Translations under genes and position numbers: made by a program | Part shown: positions 7,459-15,261 of the stretch, piece after piece | Position numbering within the stretch: the first letter of the stretch is position 1 | Layout of the letters: the number at the start of each line of letters is the position of its first letter | Assembly (NCBI GenBank): GCA_017513625.1 | Contig: JAFXEW010000129.1 | Span: forward strand, 1-36,351 | Origin: Lachnospiraceae bacterium | Lineage (GTDB): Bacteria; Bacillota; Clostridia; Lachnospirales; Lachnospiraceae | Reading direction: 5' to 3' | DNA: 36,351 nucleotides | The notes under the pieces: model-generated | The model's input: the letters and a program-made list of their open reading frames with translations, nothing else | The model's database searches: none | Told to the model about the DNA's origin: nothing

Positions 7459-8664
7459 ATGATTAAAAATGTAATAGGAACCGTCAGGGATTTTATTTTG
7501 AAGCATAATAAGCTGATTTTCCCCATAATACTGGTGTTGTGCGTGGCATTTACGGTTGCCGTTGCACTGAATGCACATTCCGAGACAAGTGTTAGTGATA
7601 TTATTAATTCTTCAGAGGAAACAGAGGAGAGTAATGGCTCCGATGAACAGGAAATCGGATTGAACAATCTGATTACCGAAGTGGCGCTGGAAGAAAATGA
7701 GAAGCCGGAGATATGGACTCTTATATGCACGTATTATAATGCGGTTGCATTGGGTGATTTGGACACTATTAAGTCTGTATGTGATACTGTATCTGAAGTG
7801 GAACTGCTCAGACATAGTGAAATGGGTAAATATATTTCCGCGTATCCTTATTTGGATGTTTATACGAAACCAGGTCCTGAGATGGACAGCACCATGGTTT
7901 ATGTATATTATAAGGTGAAGTTCGAGGACCAGGAGGCGGAGTATCCGGGATACCAGGCACACTATGTGTGTAAGGCGGAGGATGGCAGTCTGTATATGAA
8001 GAAGACTGAAAATGCGCCTGAAGTGGATGAGTATATTTTGACCGTCAGTACCCAGAATGATGTTGTGGAACTGAAGAACAAGATAGAAGTAGAATACAAC
8101 GAATTAATGCAGAGTAATCCTACCATGCTTCAGTACCTGACAGAACTGGATGCTGAAATAGGCAGAGCAGTAGGTGACCAGCTTGCGCAGCAGAATGCGG
8201 CTGAATCCCAGGAGCCTGAGGATGAAGAACAGACACAGGGAGGAACAGAACCTGTGGATACACCGGATGTGCCGCCTGCACCTGCTGAGCTTTATGCAAC
8301 TACCAATGCTACCGTAAACGTGAGAAGTTCTGACAGCGAACGTGCAGATAAGCTGGGAAGTGCGTCAGTGGGTACTACACTCCTTGTTTTAGAACAGGGT
8401 GTAAACGGTTGGACAAAGGTATCCTTTGAGAACAAAGAGGGATATATTAAATCTGAGTATCTGGATGTACAGAATGATACGGTAATCGGTTCAGTAACCG
8501 CTACCACAAATATTAATGTACGTTCTAAACCCAGTACATCAGCTACCCGACTGGGCGTTATGAAAAGCGGTACTACTGCAGAATTGTTCTCCAGAGAGAA
8601 CGGTTGGTGCAAGATCCGTTATAATGGCACGATAGGTTATGTTAATGATGATTATGTTGAATAA
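7459..8664 (+). CDS. Membrane-anchored protein with two C-terminal bacterial SH3 domains
   Basis: A 401-residue protein. Residues about 19-40 form one hydrophobic helix (LIFPIILVLCVAFTVAVAL) behind a short basic N-terminus, which fits a signal anchor with the rest outside the cell. Residues about 45-75 are acidic and low-complexity. Residues about 80-195 form a folded domain of unknown type (DLDTIKSV, VYVYYKVKF). An acidic, proline-containing linker at about 230-272 leads to two SH3b repeats, about 275-335 and 342-401, each with the NVRS and GYI/GYV signatures. SH3b domains usually bind peptidoglycan, so a wall-associated role is inferred. No peptidase or hydrolase domain is present. GAGG precedes the start, and a strong terminator follows the stop. 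Confidence 0.88.
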   Translation: MIKNVIGTVRDFILKHNKLIFPIILVLCVAFTVAVALNAHSETSVSDIINSSEETEESNGSDEQEIGLNNLITEVALEENEKPEIWTLICTYYNAVALGDLDTIKSVCDTVSEVELLRHSEMGKYISAYPYLDVYTKPGPEMDSTMVYVYYKVKFEDQEAEYPGYQAHYVCKAEDGSLYMKKTENAPEVDEYILTVSTQNDVVELKNKIEVEYNELMQSNPTMLQYLTELDAEIGRAVGDQLAQQNAAESQEPEDEEQTQGGTEPVDTPDVPPAPAELYATTNATVNVRSSDSERADKLGSASVGTTLLVLEQGVNGWTKVSFENKEGYIKSEYLDVQNDTVIGSVTATTNINVRSKPSTSATRLGVMKSGTTAELFSRENGWCKIRYNGTIGYVNDDYVE

Positions 8665-8667
8665 AAG

Positions 8668-8693
8668 AAAGCTTCCGAAAGGAAGCTTTTTTT
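8668..8693 (+). terminator. Rho-independent terminator after the SH3 gene
   Basis: AAAGCTTCC and GGAAGCTTT form a 9-bp stem around a GAAA tetraloop, followed by a run of Ts. Confidence 0.92.
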
Positions 8694-8800
8694 ATACCGA
8701 TTTTGTGGTGAAAACATCTCCGGAGGGATATTAAATTTGAGTATAAAAAAGAAAAGAGCGGGGAATGTTGAAAGTAAGCATAGAAGTTCGGGAGGTTTTC

Positions 8801-9232
8801 ATGAGAAAAGATGCTATAAATGTGTATAAAAAGATTCAGAAGACGGCCGAGAAGGCAATAAAGACCATAGATACTTTGTCAGATAAGGTTTATGATGAGG
8901 GATTATCAACAGAGATATCAAAACAGGTGGTAGAATATGCAGAGATTCATAATCGGGCGTTAAAGGAATTGGTAGATGCAAAAGCAGATGTAGAGCGCAG
9001 CAGCACTGTGGATGATTTTATGTTGAAGGCAGGGATTCATTATAGTACATTACTGAATACCAGCACCGGGCATGTGGCGGAACTAATCATTAAAAAATGT
9101 AGTGAAGGTATGCTTGAGATGGAGAAGGTATTACGTCACAATGAAGAGGCAGAACATAGTGCAGTAGCGCTTGCCAGAGAATTGCTTTCTGCGGAAGAAC
9201 GTAATATGGGCGCCTTAAAAAGTTACCTATAA
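8801..9232 (+). CDS. Small all-helical protein, ferritin-like in appearance, function unknown
   Basis: A 143-residue soluble protein. The start at 8801 is chosen because GGGAGG lies just upstream; the longer frame from 8765 has no such site. The sequence looks fully helical, probably a four-helix bundle, with a C-terminal pattern (HVAELIIKK, MLEMEKVL, AEERNMGALKSYL) that recalls a group of about 145-residue clostridial helical proteins of unknown function. It lacks the clear paired E-x-x-H sites of a true ferritin, although HNEEAEH and scattered Glu/His could bind metal. It lies alone between the SH3-gene terminator and the gdhA promoter, so context gives no hint of its job. Confidence 0.7.
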   Translation: MRKDAINVYKKIQKTAEKAIKTIDTLSDKVYDEGLSTEISKQVVEYAEIHNRALKELVDAKADVERSSTVDDFMLKAGIHYSTLLNTSTGHVAELIIKKCSEGMLEMEKVLRHNEEAEHSAVALARELLSAEERNMGALKSYL

Positions 9233-9246
9233 TGCGATTATTATTG

Positions 9247-9258
9247 TATACATGTATA
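9247..9258. promoter_or_regulatory. Perfect palindrome upstream of gdhA
   Basis: TATACATGTATA is a self-complementary 12-mer about 65-75 bases upstream of the gdhA -35 box. TGTATAAAA recurs about 20 bases later. It could be a regulator site, but AT-rich palindromes arise easily by chance. Confidence 0.25.
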
Positions 9259-9321
9259 AAATTTATGCAATTTGTATAAAAAAAGTAGCTTAACTTTTAC
9301 TATTTAGTGAGATAAAGTACG

Positions 9322-9350
9322 TTGTGCATTTTCCTCCAAAGAGTTATAAT
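9322..9350 (+). promoter_or_regulatory. Promoter of gdhA
   Basis: A perfect TATAAT sits 17 bases after TTGTGC, with the expected start about 30 bases before the gdhA ATG. Confidence 0.55.
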
Positions 9351-9386
9351 AATCACGTGGTTAAAAAACATAAGGAGGGAAATAAC

Positions 9387-10736
9387 ATGTCATACGTTGA
9401 TGAGGTTATTGCTAAGGTATCTGAGAAGAATGCGACAGAGCCTGAATTCTTACAGACTGTAGAGGAGGTATTATCTTCTCTGAAGCCCGTAGTTGAGAAA
9501 AATGAAGAAGTATATAGAAAGGCAGCACTTTTAGAGAGAATGTGTGAGCCGGAAAGAGTTATCGAGTTCCGTGTAGCTTGGGTGGATGACAATGGTCAGA
9601 CCCAGGTTAACCGTGGATATCGAGTACAGTTCAATGGAGCAATCGGACCCTACAAGGGAGGTCTGCGTTTCCATCCTTCTGTAAATCTTTCCATTATGAA
9701 GTTCTTAGGTTTTGAACAGACCTTTAAGAACAGCCTGACTACTTTGCCCATGGGTGGTGCAAAGGGTGGTTCCGATTTCGACCCTCGCGGTAAGAGCGAT
9801 GGAGAAATCATGAGATTCTGTCAGGCGTTCATGACTGAATTATATCGTCATATCGGTCCCGACGTGGACGTTCCTGCAGGTGATATCGGTGTAGGCGGCA
9901 AGGAAATCGGTTATATGTATGGTCAGTATCGTCGTATTAAAGGCGCATTTGAGAATGGTACTCTGACCGGTAAGGGCCGTTCCTTTGGTGGTTCCTTAAT
10001 CCGTCCCGAAGCAACCGGTTACGGTGCAGTATATTATACCTGTGAGGTATTAAAGCATGAAGGTGAAACTATCGAAGGTAAGACTTTTGCATTATCCGGC
10101 TTCGGTAACGTTGCTTGGGGTGCTGCAAAGAAGATTGCTGAGTTAGGCGGTAAGGCAGTTACTTTGTCCGGTCCTGACGGATACATCTATGATCCCGATG
10201 GTATCATTACCGAAGAGAAGATCGACTTCTTATTAGAGATGCGTTCTTCTGGACGTGATAAGGTAAAGGATTATGCAGATAAATTCGGTTGCCAGTTCTT
10301 CCCCGGTGAGAAGCCTTGGGGCGTAAAGGTAGACGTAGTTATGCCTTGTGCTACCCAGAACGATGTTAATATGGAACAGGCACAGAAGATTGTTGCGAAC
10401 GGCGTAAAATACTACATCGAAGTAGCAAATATGCCTACTACCAACGATGCTCTGAGATATTTATTAGATCAGCCTAACGTAATCGTAGCTCCTTCCAAGG
10501 CAGTTAACGCGGGTGGTGTACTTGTATCCGGTTTGGAAATGAGCCAGAACAGCGAGCGTTACAGCTGGACTGCAGAGGAAGTTGACTCCAAGTTGCATCA
10601 GATCATGATCAGCATCCATGATGAATCTGCAAAGGCTGCTGAGAAGTACGGTCTGGGCTACAACCTGGTAGCAGGCGGTAACATTGCAGGCTTCCTGAAG
10701 GTAGCAGAAGCTATGATGGCACAGGGTGTATTCTAA
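9387..10736 (+). CDS. gdhA: Glutamate dehydrogenase, probably NADP-type
   Basis: It converts 2-oxoglutarate and ammonium to glutamate or the reverse, in the cytoplasm. The start at 9387 follows AAGGAGGG and gives 449 residues, the usual length of the hexameric GDH class. Visible motifs are GPYKGGLRFHPSVN, the catalytic-lysine loop PMGGAKGGSDFDPRGKS, PAGDIGVGGKEIGYM, and the dinucleotide loop SGFGNVAWGA. The cofactor is inferred from overall likeness to NADP-dependent enzymes and not from one decisive residue. The gene is monocistronic with its own promoter and terminator. Codon use looks strongly biased (frequent GGT, CGT, GTA), suggesting high expression. Confidence 0.97.
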   Translation: MSYVDEVIAKVSEKNATEPEFLQTVEEVLSSLKPVVEKNEEVYRKAALLERMCEPERVIEFRVAWVDDNGQTQVNRGYRVQFNGAIGPYKGGLRFHPSVNLSIMKFLGFEQTFKNSLTTLPMGGAKGGSDFDPRGKSDGEIMRFCQAFMTELYRHIGPDVDVPAGDIGVGGKEIGYMYGQYRRIKGAFENGTLTGKGRSFGGSLIRPEATGYGAVYYTCEVLKHEGETIEGKTFALSGFGNVAWGAAKKIAELGGKAVTLSGPDGYIYDPDGIITEEKIDFLLEMRSSGRDKVKDYADKFGCQFFPGEKPWGVKVDVVMPCATQNDVNMEQAQKIVANGVKYYIEVANMPTTNDALRYLLDQPNVIVAPSKAVNAGGVLVSGLEMSQNSERYSWTAEEVDSKLHQIMISIHDESAKAAEKYGLGYNLVAGGNIAGFLKVAEAMMAQGVF

Positions 10737-10765
10737 TACATAGTTTGCATGGTAATATGAGTAGT

Positions 10766-10803
10766 AAAAGTCCTGGAAATATTGAATTTCCGGGACTTTT
10801 TTA
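10766..10803 (+). terminator. Rho-independent terminator of gdhA
   Basis: AAAGTCCTGGAAAT and ATTTCCGGGACTTT pair (one T-G wobble) around an ATTGA loop and run into six Ts. The T-tract is also the outer end of the 37-base inverted repeat that follows. Confidence 0.93.
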
Positions 10804-10833
10804 TTTCATAGGAAATTCCTATGAAATAAAAAA
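10797..10833. repeat. 37-base perfect inverted repeat
   Basis: Two 18-base arms meet at a single A at 10815. The left arm is TTTTTTATTTCATAGGAA and the right arm is its exact reverse complement. It begins inside the gdhA terminator T-tract. With almost no loop it would extrude as a cruciform or act as a dyad binding site more readily than as an RNA hairpin. Confidence 0.85.
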
Positions 10834-10852
10834 CGTTCCGTGGGGATGCGTA

Positions 10853-10893
10853 TGACGCGCAAGTAGAAAAGGTTGCTTTGCGACTGCGCGTCA
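10853..10893. repeat. GC-rich inverted repeat in the gdhA downstream gap
   Basis: TGACGCGCA at 10853-10861 pairs perfectly with TGCGCGTCA at 10885-10893 across a 23-base loop. A further GTTGC/GCAAC pair (10872-10876 and 10906-10910) and a GCGC/GCGC pair overlap it, so alternative folds are possible. The stretch is clearly more GC-rich than the surrounding intergenic DNA and has no open reading frame. It may be a structured RNA or a repetitive extragenic element; no known family was recognised. Confidence 0.55.
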
Positions 10894-10930
10894 GCGCGAG
10901 AATTTGCAACGTATATTCTTGGTTTTGAGG

Positions 10931-10958
10931 TAAATTTTTACTAATATTGTGCCGAAAA
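10931..10958 (+). promoter_or_regulatory. Sigma-28 (SigD/FliA)-like promoter of the 198-residue orphan
   Basis: TAAA, 16 bases, GCCGAAAA. This fits the flagellar sigma consensus TAAA-N14-16-GCCGATAT/AA with one mismatch to the enteric -10. The predicted start leaves a leader of about 45 bases before the ATG at 11009. No sigma-A promoter was seen in the same gap. Confidence 0.5.
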
Positions 10959-11008
10959 AATAAATAGGGACAAGGATGTTCTTAAATCAGACATAAGGAT
11001 GTGGGATA

Positions 11009-11605
11009 ATGAAAATTGCAGAGGCCAGACAGATTTACAATAATGGAATAAGAAGTTATCGGGAACAACAGAATCTGCTGTTAAAGCGCAAGCAGGAATT
11101 GGAAAAGCAGATAAATACAGTGCCTGACGGAGCAAATATCTATACAGAAGAAGCGGCTACATTAGAGCTGTCCATAAATGCAGTAAAGGAAAAAGGAGAT
11201 GAATATCAGCAGTATATGGATAAACTGCTGGAACAGTGGTGTTCCGTGGCTAATATGGTTTCGGCCAAGCAACAGGGTGAAGCCATGGAGGAATATGGTG
11301 AAGACATGGTGAAAATCATGGAAGTGGCCAGAAGACTGATGAAAGGCGGTGTTGTGCCTCCTTCCGATGAAAAGAAGCTGATGGAATTCAGTATGGAATT
11401 GTATCAGGCGGCGAAAAACATCGGAGCACTTGCCAGAGAGCGGGAAGAATATGATTCTCTTTGGGAGGATGAGGAGGAAAAACAGGAGTGTGAAGATCCT
11501 GCTACTACTGCAGATAACACGGAAGCTTTTGCTCCGGGACCTGAGATTGTAGAAGTGGCAGATATGCTTGCTTCTGTCCCGGGAATGGGAGAGCAAATCG
11601 AATAA
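11009..11605 (+). CDS. Coiled-coil protein of unknown function
   Basis: A 198-residue soluble, strongly charged protein. Residues about 10-80 are heptad-rich and probably coiled-coil (LLLKRKQELEKQI, ELSINAVKEKGDEYQQYMDKLL). The middle carries a distinctive segment GGVVPPSDEKKLMEFSMELY, which looks like the conserved core, and the C-terminal 55 residues are acidic and probably disordered. No enzyme motif, signal peptide or membrane helix is seen. It is monocistronic. A sigma-28-like promoter upstream suggests expression with motility genes, but no flagellar gene is in the window. The start follows AAGGATGTGGG. Confidence 0.8.
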   Translation: MKIAEARQIYNNGIRSYREQQNLLLKRKQELEKQINTVPDGANIYTEEAATLELSINAVKEKGDEYQQYMDKLLEQWCSVANMVSAKQQGEAMEEYGEDMVKIMEVARRLMKGGVVPPSDEKKLMEFSMELYQAAKNIGALAREREEYDSLWEDEEEKQECEDPATTADNTEAFAPGPEIVEVADMLASVPGMGEQIE

Positions 11606-11614
11606 TAAATATAT

Positions 11615-11645
11615 AAGCGGCAGAGCCTATGGTTCTGCCGCTTTT
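11615..11645 (+). terminator. Rho-independent terminator between convergent genes
   Basis: AAGCGGCAGAGCC and GGTTCTGCCGCTT form a 13-bp stem (one G-T wobble) with a TAT loop, followed by TTTT. On the other strand the stem is followed by an AT-rich stretch, so it may also serve the AEC transporter gene. Confidence 0.92.
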
Positions 11646-11657
11646 CATGTGCATTTT

Positions 11658-12605
11658 CTAAATCAGCCCCTTCATTTTTAACAGATACAGCCAGAAGGTC
11701 AATGTGACGGAACTGAAGAAGGTAGTAGTGACAACGGCACTTGAGGTAAGGACACCCTCATGCCCGGTGTTGCGGGCCATAATGTAGCAGCTTGCGGTGG
11801 TGGGGGCTCCCAGCATTACCAGGATGGCTACCATTTTTTCGTCGCGGAAGCCTATTACTGCGGCAGGAAAGAGAAAGATAGCAGGCTGTAATATCAGTTT
11901 AATAAAAAGACATATCAAAGTTGGTTTTAATTTGCTCATGGCCTGTTTACCCTCAAAGGCGGCACCCAGTGCAATCAATGCAAGGGGAGTGGCCAAAGAA
12001 GCAATGTTGCCTAATGTTTTATCCAGTATAGTAGGAAAATTCAGTCTGCACAAGGAACAGAGTATGCCAAGTAATATGCTGAGTATTATTGGATTTTTCA
12101 AAATGTCCAGACAGGTCTTTCGTATGGCAGCTTTGTCAGGACCTTTCATGCCGGGGGCGGTAAAGGACAGAATAACCACAGCGGCAATATTGTACAAAGG
12201 GACGGTGCCGATAATCATAAGAGGGGCCATGCCCGAGGAACCATATATATTCTGGATAAAAGCAATACCTAAAACTGCGGCACTGCCACGGTAGGAAGCT
12301 TGTACCAACTCTCCCAGAATGGTTTTATCCTTGCATAAAAAAGTGGCTCCAAGCCAGAGAATACAGATGCAAAACAGAGTTACCAGAAAGCAGAACAATA
12401 CATATTTGGTGTCCCAAACGCTGTAAAAGTCCGCTTGTGATATATCCCTAAAGAGTAGAGCCGGTAAAGTAAGCTTGTAATTTAGTGCATTTAAGCTCTG
12501 TATGAAGTCTCCCTTCATTAATTTGCACTGTTTACACAGATAACCGATAAACATTACCAGAAAAATTGGAATTGTGGCATTTAAGGAAAATATTAGATGC
12601 TCCAT
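11658..12605 (-). CDS. AEC family transporter
   Basis: A 315-residue integral membrane protein of the auxin-efflux-carrier superfamily, which in bacteria includes malate/malonate and other organic-anion permeases. Ten or so hydrophobic segments span the whole length, starting IPIFLVMFIGYLCK. Family-like features are the LNYKLTLPALLF segment in the first repeat, LKNPIILSILLGI starting the second repeat, LIALGAAFEG, and the conserved GAPTTASCYIMA before the last helices. The substrate cannot be deduced. AGGTG precedes the ATG. It has its own promoter on the reverse strand and no operon partner. Confidence 0.92.
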   Translation of the reverse strand: MEHLIFSLNATIPIFLVMFIGYLCKQCKLMKGDFIQSLNALNYKLTLPALLFRDISQADFYSVWDTKYVLFCFLVTLFCICILWLGATFLCKDKTILGELVQASYRGSAAVLGIAFIQNIYGSSGMAPLMIIGTVPLYNIAAVVILSFTAPGMKGPDKAAIRKTCLDILKNPIILSILLGILCSLCRLNFPTILDKTLGNIASLATPLALIALGAAFEGKQAMSKLKPTLICLFIKLILQPAIFLFPAAVIGFRDEKMVAILVMLGAPTTASCYIMARNTGHEGVLTSSAVVTTTFFSSVTLTFWLYLLKMKGLI

Positions 12606-12623
12606 GTGTTCACCTTTTCATTT

Positions 12624-12652
12624 ATTTTATTTCCAATCGAGTATATATCCAA
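12624..12652 (-). promoter_or_regulatory. Promoter of the AEC transporter gene
   Basis: Read on the reverse strand: TTGGAT, a 17-base spacer, then TAAAAT. A CCAATTGG palindrome overlaps the -35 side. No convincing forward-strand promoter for the flavodiiron operon was identified in the remainder of the gap up to 12797. Confidence 0.55.
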
Positions 12653-12797
12653 TTGGGGGATATGTCAAATAATCCACAGTAAGATAAGTTTAACTATGAA
12701 TACTTTGGGAAATACATGTAAAAAATAGAAATAGGAAAGTCAGGTGCTTCGACATGTAAGCAAGGATATATTAATGGATATGTGGAAAGGGACCAAT

Positions 12798-13994
12798 ATG
12801 AATTTGGAGGATATCAGATATATAGGTACGAAGGATTTTAAGATTGATTTATTTGAAGGAATGTTCAAAGTAAGCGAAGGAATGATTTATAATTCCTACC
12901 TGATTGAGGATGAAAAAATAGCAGTATTAGATACGGTTGATAAGGAGTTTGGCAGTGAGTGGATGGAGAAGCTTCAGAAAGAATTACAGGGTAGAAGTCC
13001 GGATTATTTAATTGTGCAACATATGGAACCGGACCATTCTGCTAATATTTTATTGTTTAGCAGAACCTTTCCGGAAGCGGTTATAGTGTCCTCCCAAAAA
13101 GCCTTTCAGATGATGGTGCAGTTTTTCGGTCAGGAAATTGCGCCAAAGCGTATGATTGTTGCGGAGGGAGAAGAATTGAATCTGGGTAAACACAGGCTCA
13201 TATTTATTGAAGCGCCCATGGTTCATTGGCCTGAGGTTATAATGACTTATGATACCTGTACCGGTGCCCTGTTTTCCGCAGATGCATTCGGTAAATTCGG
13301 AACAAAGGACAATACGGAAGAATGGTTGGATGAAGCCAGACGTTATTACTTCGGTATTGTATCCAAATACGGTGTATATGTACAAAAATTACTGGAAAAG
13401 GCAGCAAAACTGGATATTAAAGTCATCTGTCCGCTACATGGTCCCATATTGGACAAAAATATCGGATATTATCTGCGAACATATGAAATCTGGGCGGCCT
13501 ATGAATCTGAAGTAGCTGACATACTTATTGCCTATACTTCTGTCTATGGAAATACGAAAGAAGCAGTGGAATATCTGGAAAAGCAACTTGGGGAAAAAGG
13601 ATGCAGAGTACAATGCATGGACCTGTGCCGTTGTGATATTTTTGAGGCCGTGTCACAGGCATTCCGCTGTTCTACGCTGGTGCTGGCGACTACTACTTAT
13701 AATGCAGGTGTTTTTCCCGCTATGAGAAAGTTCATTGAGTATCTTTTGGAACGTAATTACGGTAAGCGGCTGGTAGGACTGATAGAAAACGGCAGCTGGG
13801 CAATTACCGCAGCCAGAATTATGGAAGAAATGCTTAAAAAAGGGAAAGAAATTGAGATTGCAGAAAACAGGGTGCGGATTGTTTCGGCATTAAATGAAGA
13901 TAGTAAGACACAACTGGACAAATTAGCGGATGAGCTGCATAAACATTATTTAGAATCTATAAATCAAACGGGTTTTCAGGAGGTAATACAATGA
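12798..13994 (+). CDS. fprA: FprA-type (class A) flavodiiron protein
   Basis: A cytoplasmic enzyme that reduces O2 to water and/or NO to N2O with electrons from rubredoxin. The start at 12798 gives 398 residues, the normal class A length, and aligns with family N-termini; an in-frame ATG at 12774 and a GTG at 12744 are alternatives. The beta-lactamase-like domain (about 1-245) keeps the di-iron ligands: His, Glu and Asp in HMEPDH (about 75-80), His in MVHWPE (about 143), Asp in SADAFG (about 162), His in PLHGP (about 214). The flavodoxin domain (about 250-398) has the FMN loop AYTSVYGNT, TTTYNAGVFP and ENGSWA. Its stop overlaps the rubredoxin start by four bases (ATGA). Confidence 0.96.
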   Translation: MNLEDIRYIGTKDFKIDLFEGMFKVSEGMIYNSYLIEDEKIAVLDTVDKEFGSEWMEKLQKELQGRSPDYLIVQHMEPDHSANILLFSRTFPEAVIVSSQKAFQMMVQFFGQEIAPKRMIVAEGEELNLGKHRLIFIEAPMVHWPEVIMTYDTCTGALFSADAFGKFGTKDNTEEWLDEARRYYFGIVSKYGVYVQKLLEKAAKLDIKVICPLHGPILDKNIGYYLRTYEIWAAYESEVADILIAYTSVYGNTKEAVEYLEKQLGEKGCRVQCMDLCRCDIFEAVSQAFRCSTLVLATTTYNAGVFPAMRKFIEYLLERNYGKRLVGLIENGSWAITAARIMEEMLKKGKEIEIAENRVRIVSALNEDSKTQLDKLADELHKHYLESINQTGFQEVIQ

Positions 13995-14152
13995 AGTATA
14001 TATGTGATGTTTGCGGATGGGTATATGATGAGGAGAAAGGCTGTCCCGAATTAGGGATTGCTCCCGGAACAAAATTTGAGGAACTGGATGAAAACTTTGT
14101 ATGTCCCTTATGTGCTGTGGGAAAGGATTTTTTCAGCGAGGTGAGTGAATAA
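13991..14152 (+). CDS. Rubredoxin
   Basis: A 53-residue one-electron carrier with a single Fe(Cys)4 site. The protein starts MKYICDVCGWVYDEEKG and continues through GIAPGTKFEELD to FVCPLCAVGKDFF, so the two knuckles C-D-V-C and C-P-L-C are at normal spacing. One extra cysteine (KGCPE) replaces the usual GDP turn. The start overlaps the flavodiiron stop by four bases and its stop overlaps the next start by one (TAATG), so all are translationally coupled. Family knowledge makes it the direct electron donor to the flavodiiron protein upstream. Its position before the oxidoreductase genes suggests that it links the two. Confidence 0.96.
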   Translation: MKYICDVCGWVYDEEKGCPELGIAPGTKFEELDENFVCPLCAVGKDFFSEVSE

Positions 14153-15261
14153 TGGCTGAAAGTACCGGGAAACAGATGAAGTTTAGAGAAAAGCTTACCG
14201 GTCCAAAAGGGTATTTTGAAATCAGGCTGGAAAGTATCGGTGGTCTGGGAGCAAATTTATGCGGAAAGATGCTGGGAGAATTGGGAATTAAGTATTTGGA
14301 TGTGAACAGCTGCAGTTTTTCCAGTTACGGTTCTGAGAAAACAGGTACACCGGTAAAGGGATTTGTAAGATATTGCATAAAAGCAAAAGAAATCAGGGAC
14401 CATTCTCCGGTAGTAGAGCCGGATCTGCTGGTGATTTTTCACGGAGCACTTATGAAGGATGAAAGTGTATGGATGGGCTGTACCAAAGATACTGTAGTGA
14501 TACTGGCTTTAGAGGAAGGGGATGATAAAGAGACAAAAGACATAACTTTCGGACACTCCGGTGTTTTTTATGGTCTGCCGGCTCAGCGGATTGCTATGGA
14601 CACCCATTCCAGAATTAATGTAGTGATGCTGGGAGCATGCCTGCGGGTTATGGGGGTGGAAGATATATCTGTGGGAGAAAAGATATGCAGGGATACCCTG
14701 GGTGTCAAATATCCCGAAGCCCTGGAAGGAAATCTGGAGGGACTGAGGAAAGGATATGAGGAGGTTGCTTTTTTGCAGGAAAACAGCAAAGGCAGCGAAT
14801 ATGCAGAAAGGAAACAAACAACACGTTGGGGTTATGACAATGCACCATTAGGAGGAATTAATCCTGAATTCGGAAGTACAATCATTTCGGACCTTTCTCC
14901 TTCACGCCAGGGTTATATTCCTCTTTTTATCAAGGAAAAATGTATTAACTGTGGTTTGTGTCATTCCACCTGCCCTGATATGGTTTTTCAATTTGAAAAA
15001 GGTAAATATAAAGGCAGGGAGATGATGGTTAACCTGGGACTTGATTATTATCATTGTAAGGGATGTTTACGATGTGTGGATGTGTGTCCTGTGAATGCGT
15101 TGGTTCGTGGTGTAGAAGCGGAGCACCCGCATAAGGATTATTTTATACCCAATAGAGAGCTTTTAAGAAATCCGGATTACTACGAAAAAGCCGGCCCTGA
15201 CGGATATATTACTTCTGAAGCTTACCTGACAGAAAAAAGAATGGAAGGAGGAGAGGTATAA
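14152..15261 (+). CDS. 2-oxoacid:ferredoxin oxidoreductase, gamma-delta fusion
   Basis: A 369-residue fusion of the gamma and delta (ferredoxin) subunits of the PFOR superfamily. Residues about 18-205 are the gamma domain (FEIRLESIGGLGANLCGKML opens it; AYP-type contacts are not obvious). A linker with WGYDNAPLGGINP leads to a 2x[4Fe-4S] ferredoxin domain with CINCGLCHSTCP (from about 262) and CKGCLRCVDVCP (from about 302). Family knowledge gives these domains the CoA-binding and electron-exit roles. The start shares one base with the rubredoxin stop and the stop shares one base with the next start. Substrate specificity (pyruvate, branched-chain or other oxoacid) is not deducible here. Confidence 0.93.
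   Translation: MAESTGKQMKFREKLTGPKGYFEIRLESIGGLGANLCGKMLGELGIKYLDVNSCSFSSYGSEKTGTPVKGFVRYCIKAKEIRDHSPVVEPDLLVIFHGALMKDESVWMGCTKDTVVILALEEGDDKETKDITFGHSGVFYGLPAQRIAMDTHSRINVVMLGACLRVMGVEDISVGEKICRDTLGVKYPEALEGNLEGLRKGYEEVAFLQENSKGSEYAERKQTTRWGYDNAPLGGINPEFGSTIISDLSPSRQGYIPLFIKEKCINCGLCHSTCPDMVFQFEKGKYKGREMMVNLGLDYYHCKGCLRCVDVCPVNALVRGVEAEHPHKDYFIPNRELLRNPDYYEKAGPDGYITSEAYLTEKRMEGGEV

Noticed and set aside
12744..12797. GTG start at 12744 or ATG at 12774 for the flavodiiron protein
   Set aside because: Both would add residues before the conserved N-terminus; kept only as alternatives, although AAGGA precedes the 12774 ATG at a usable distance.
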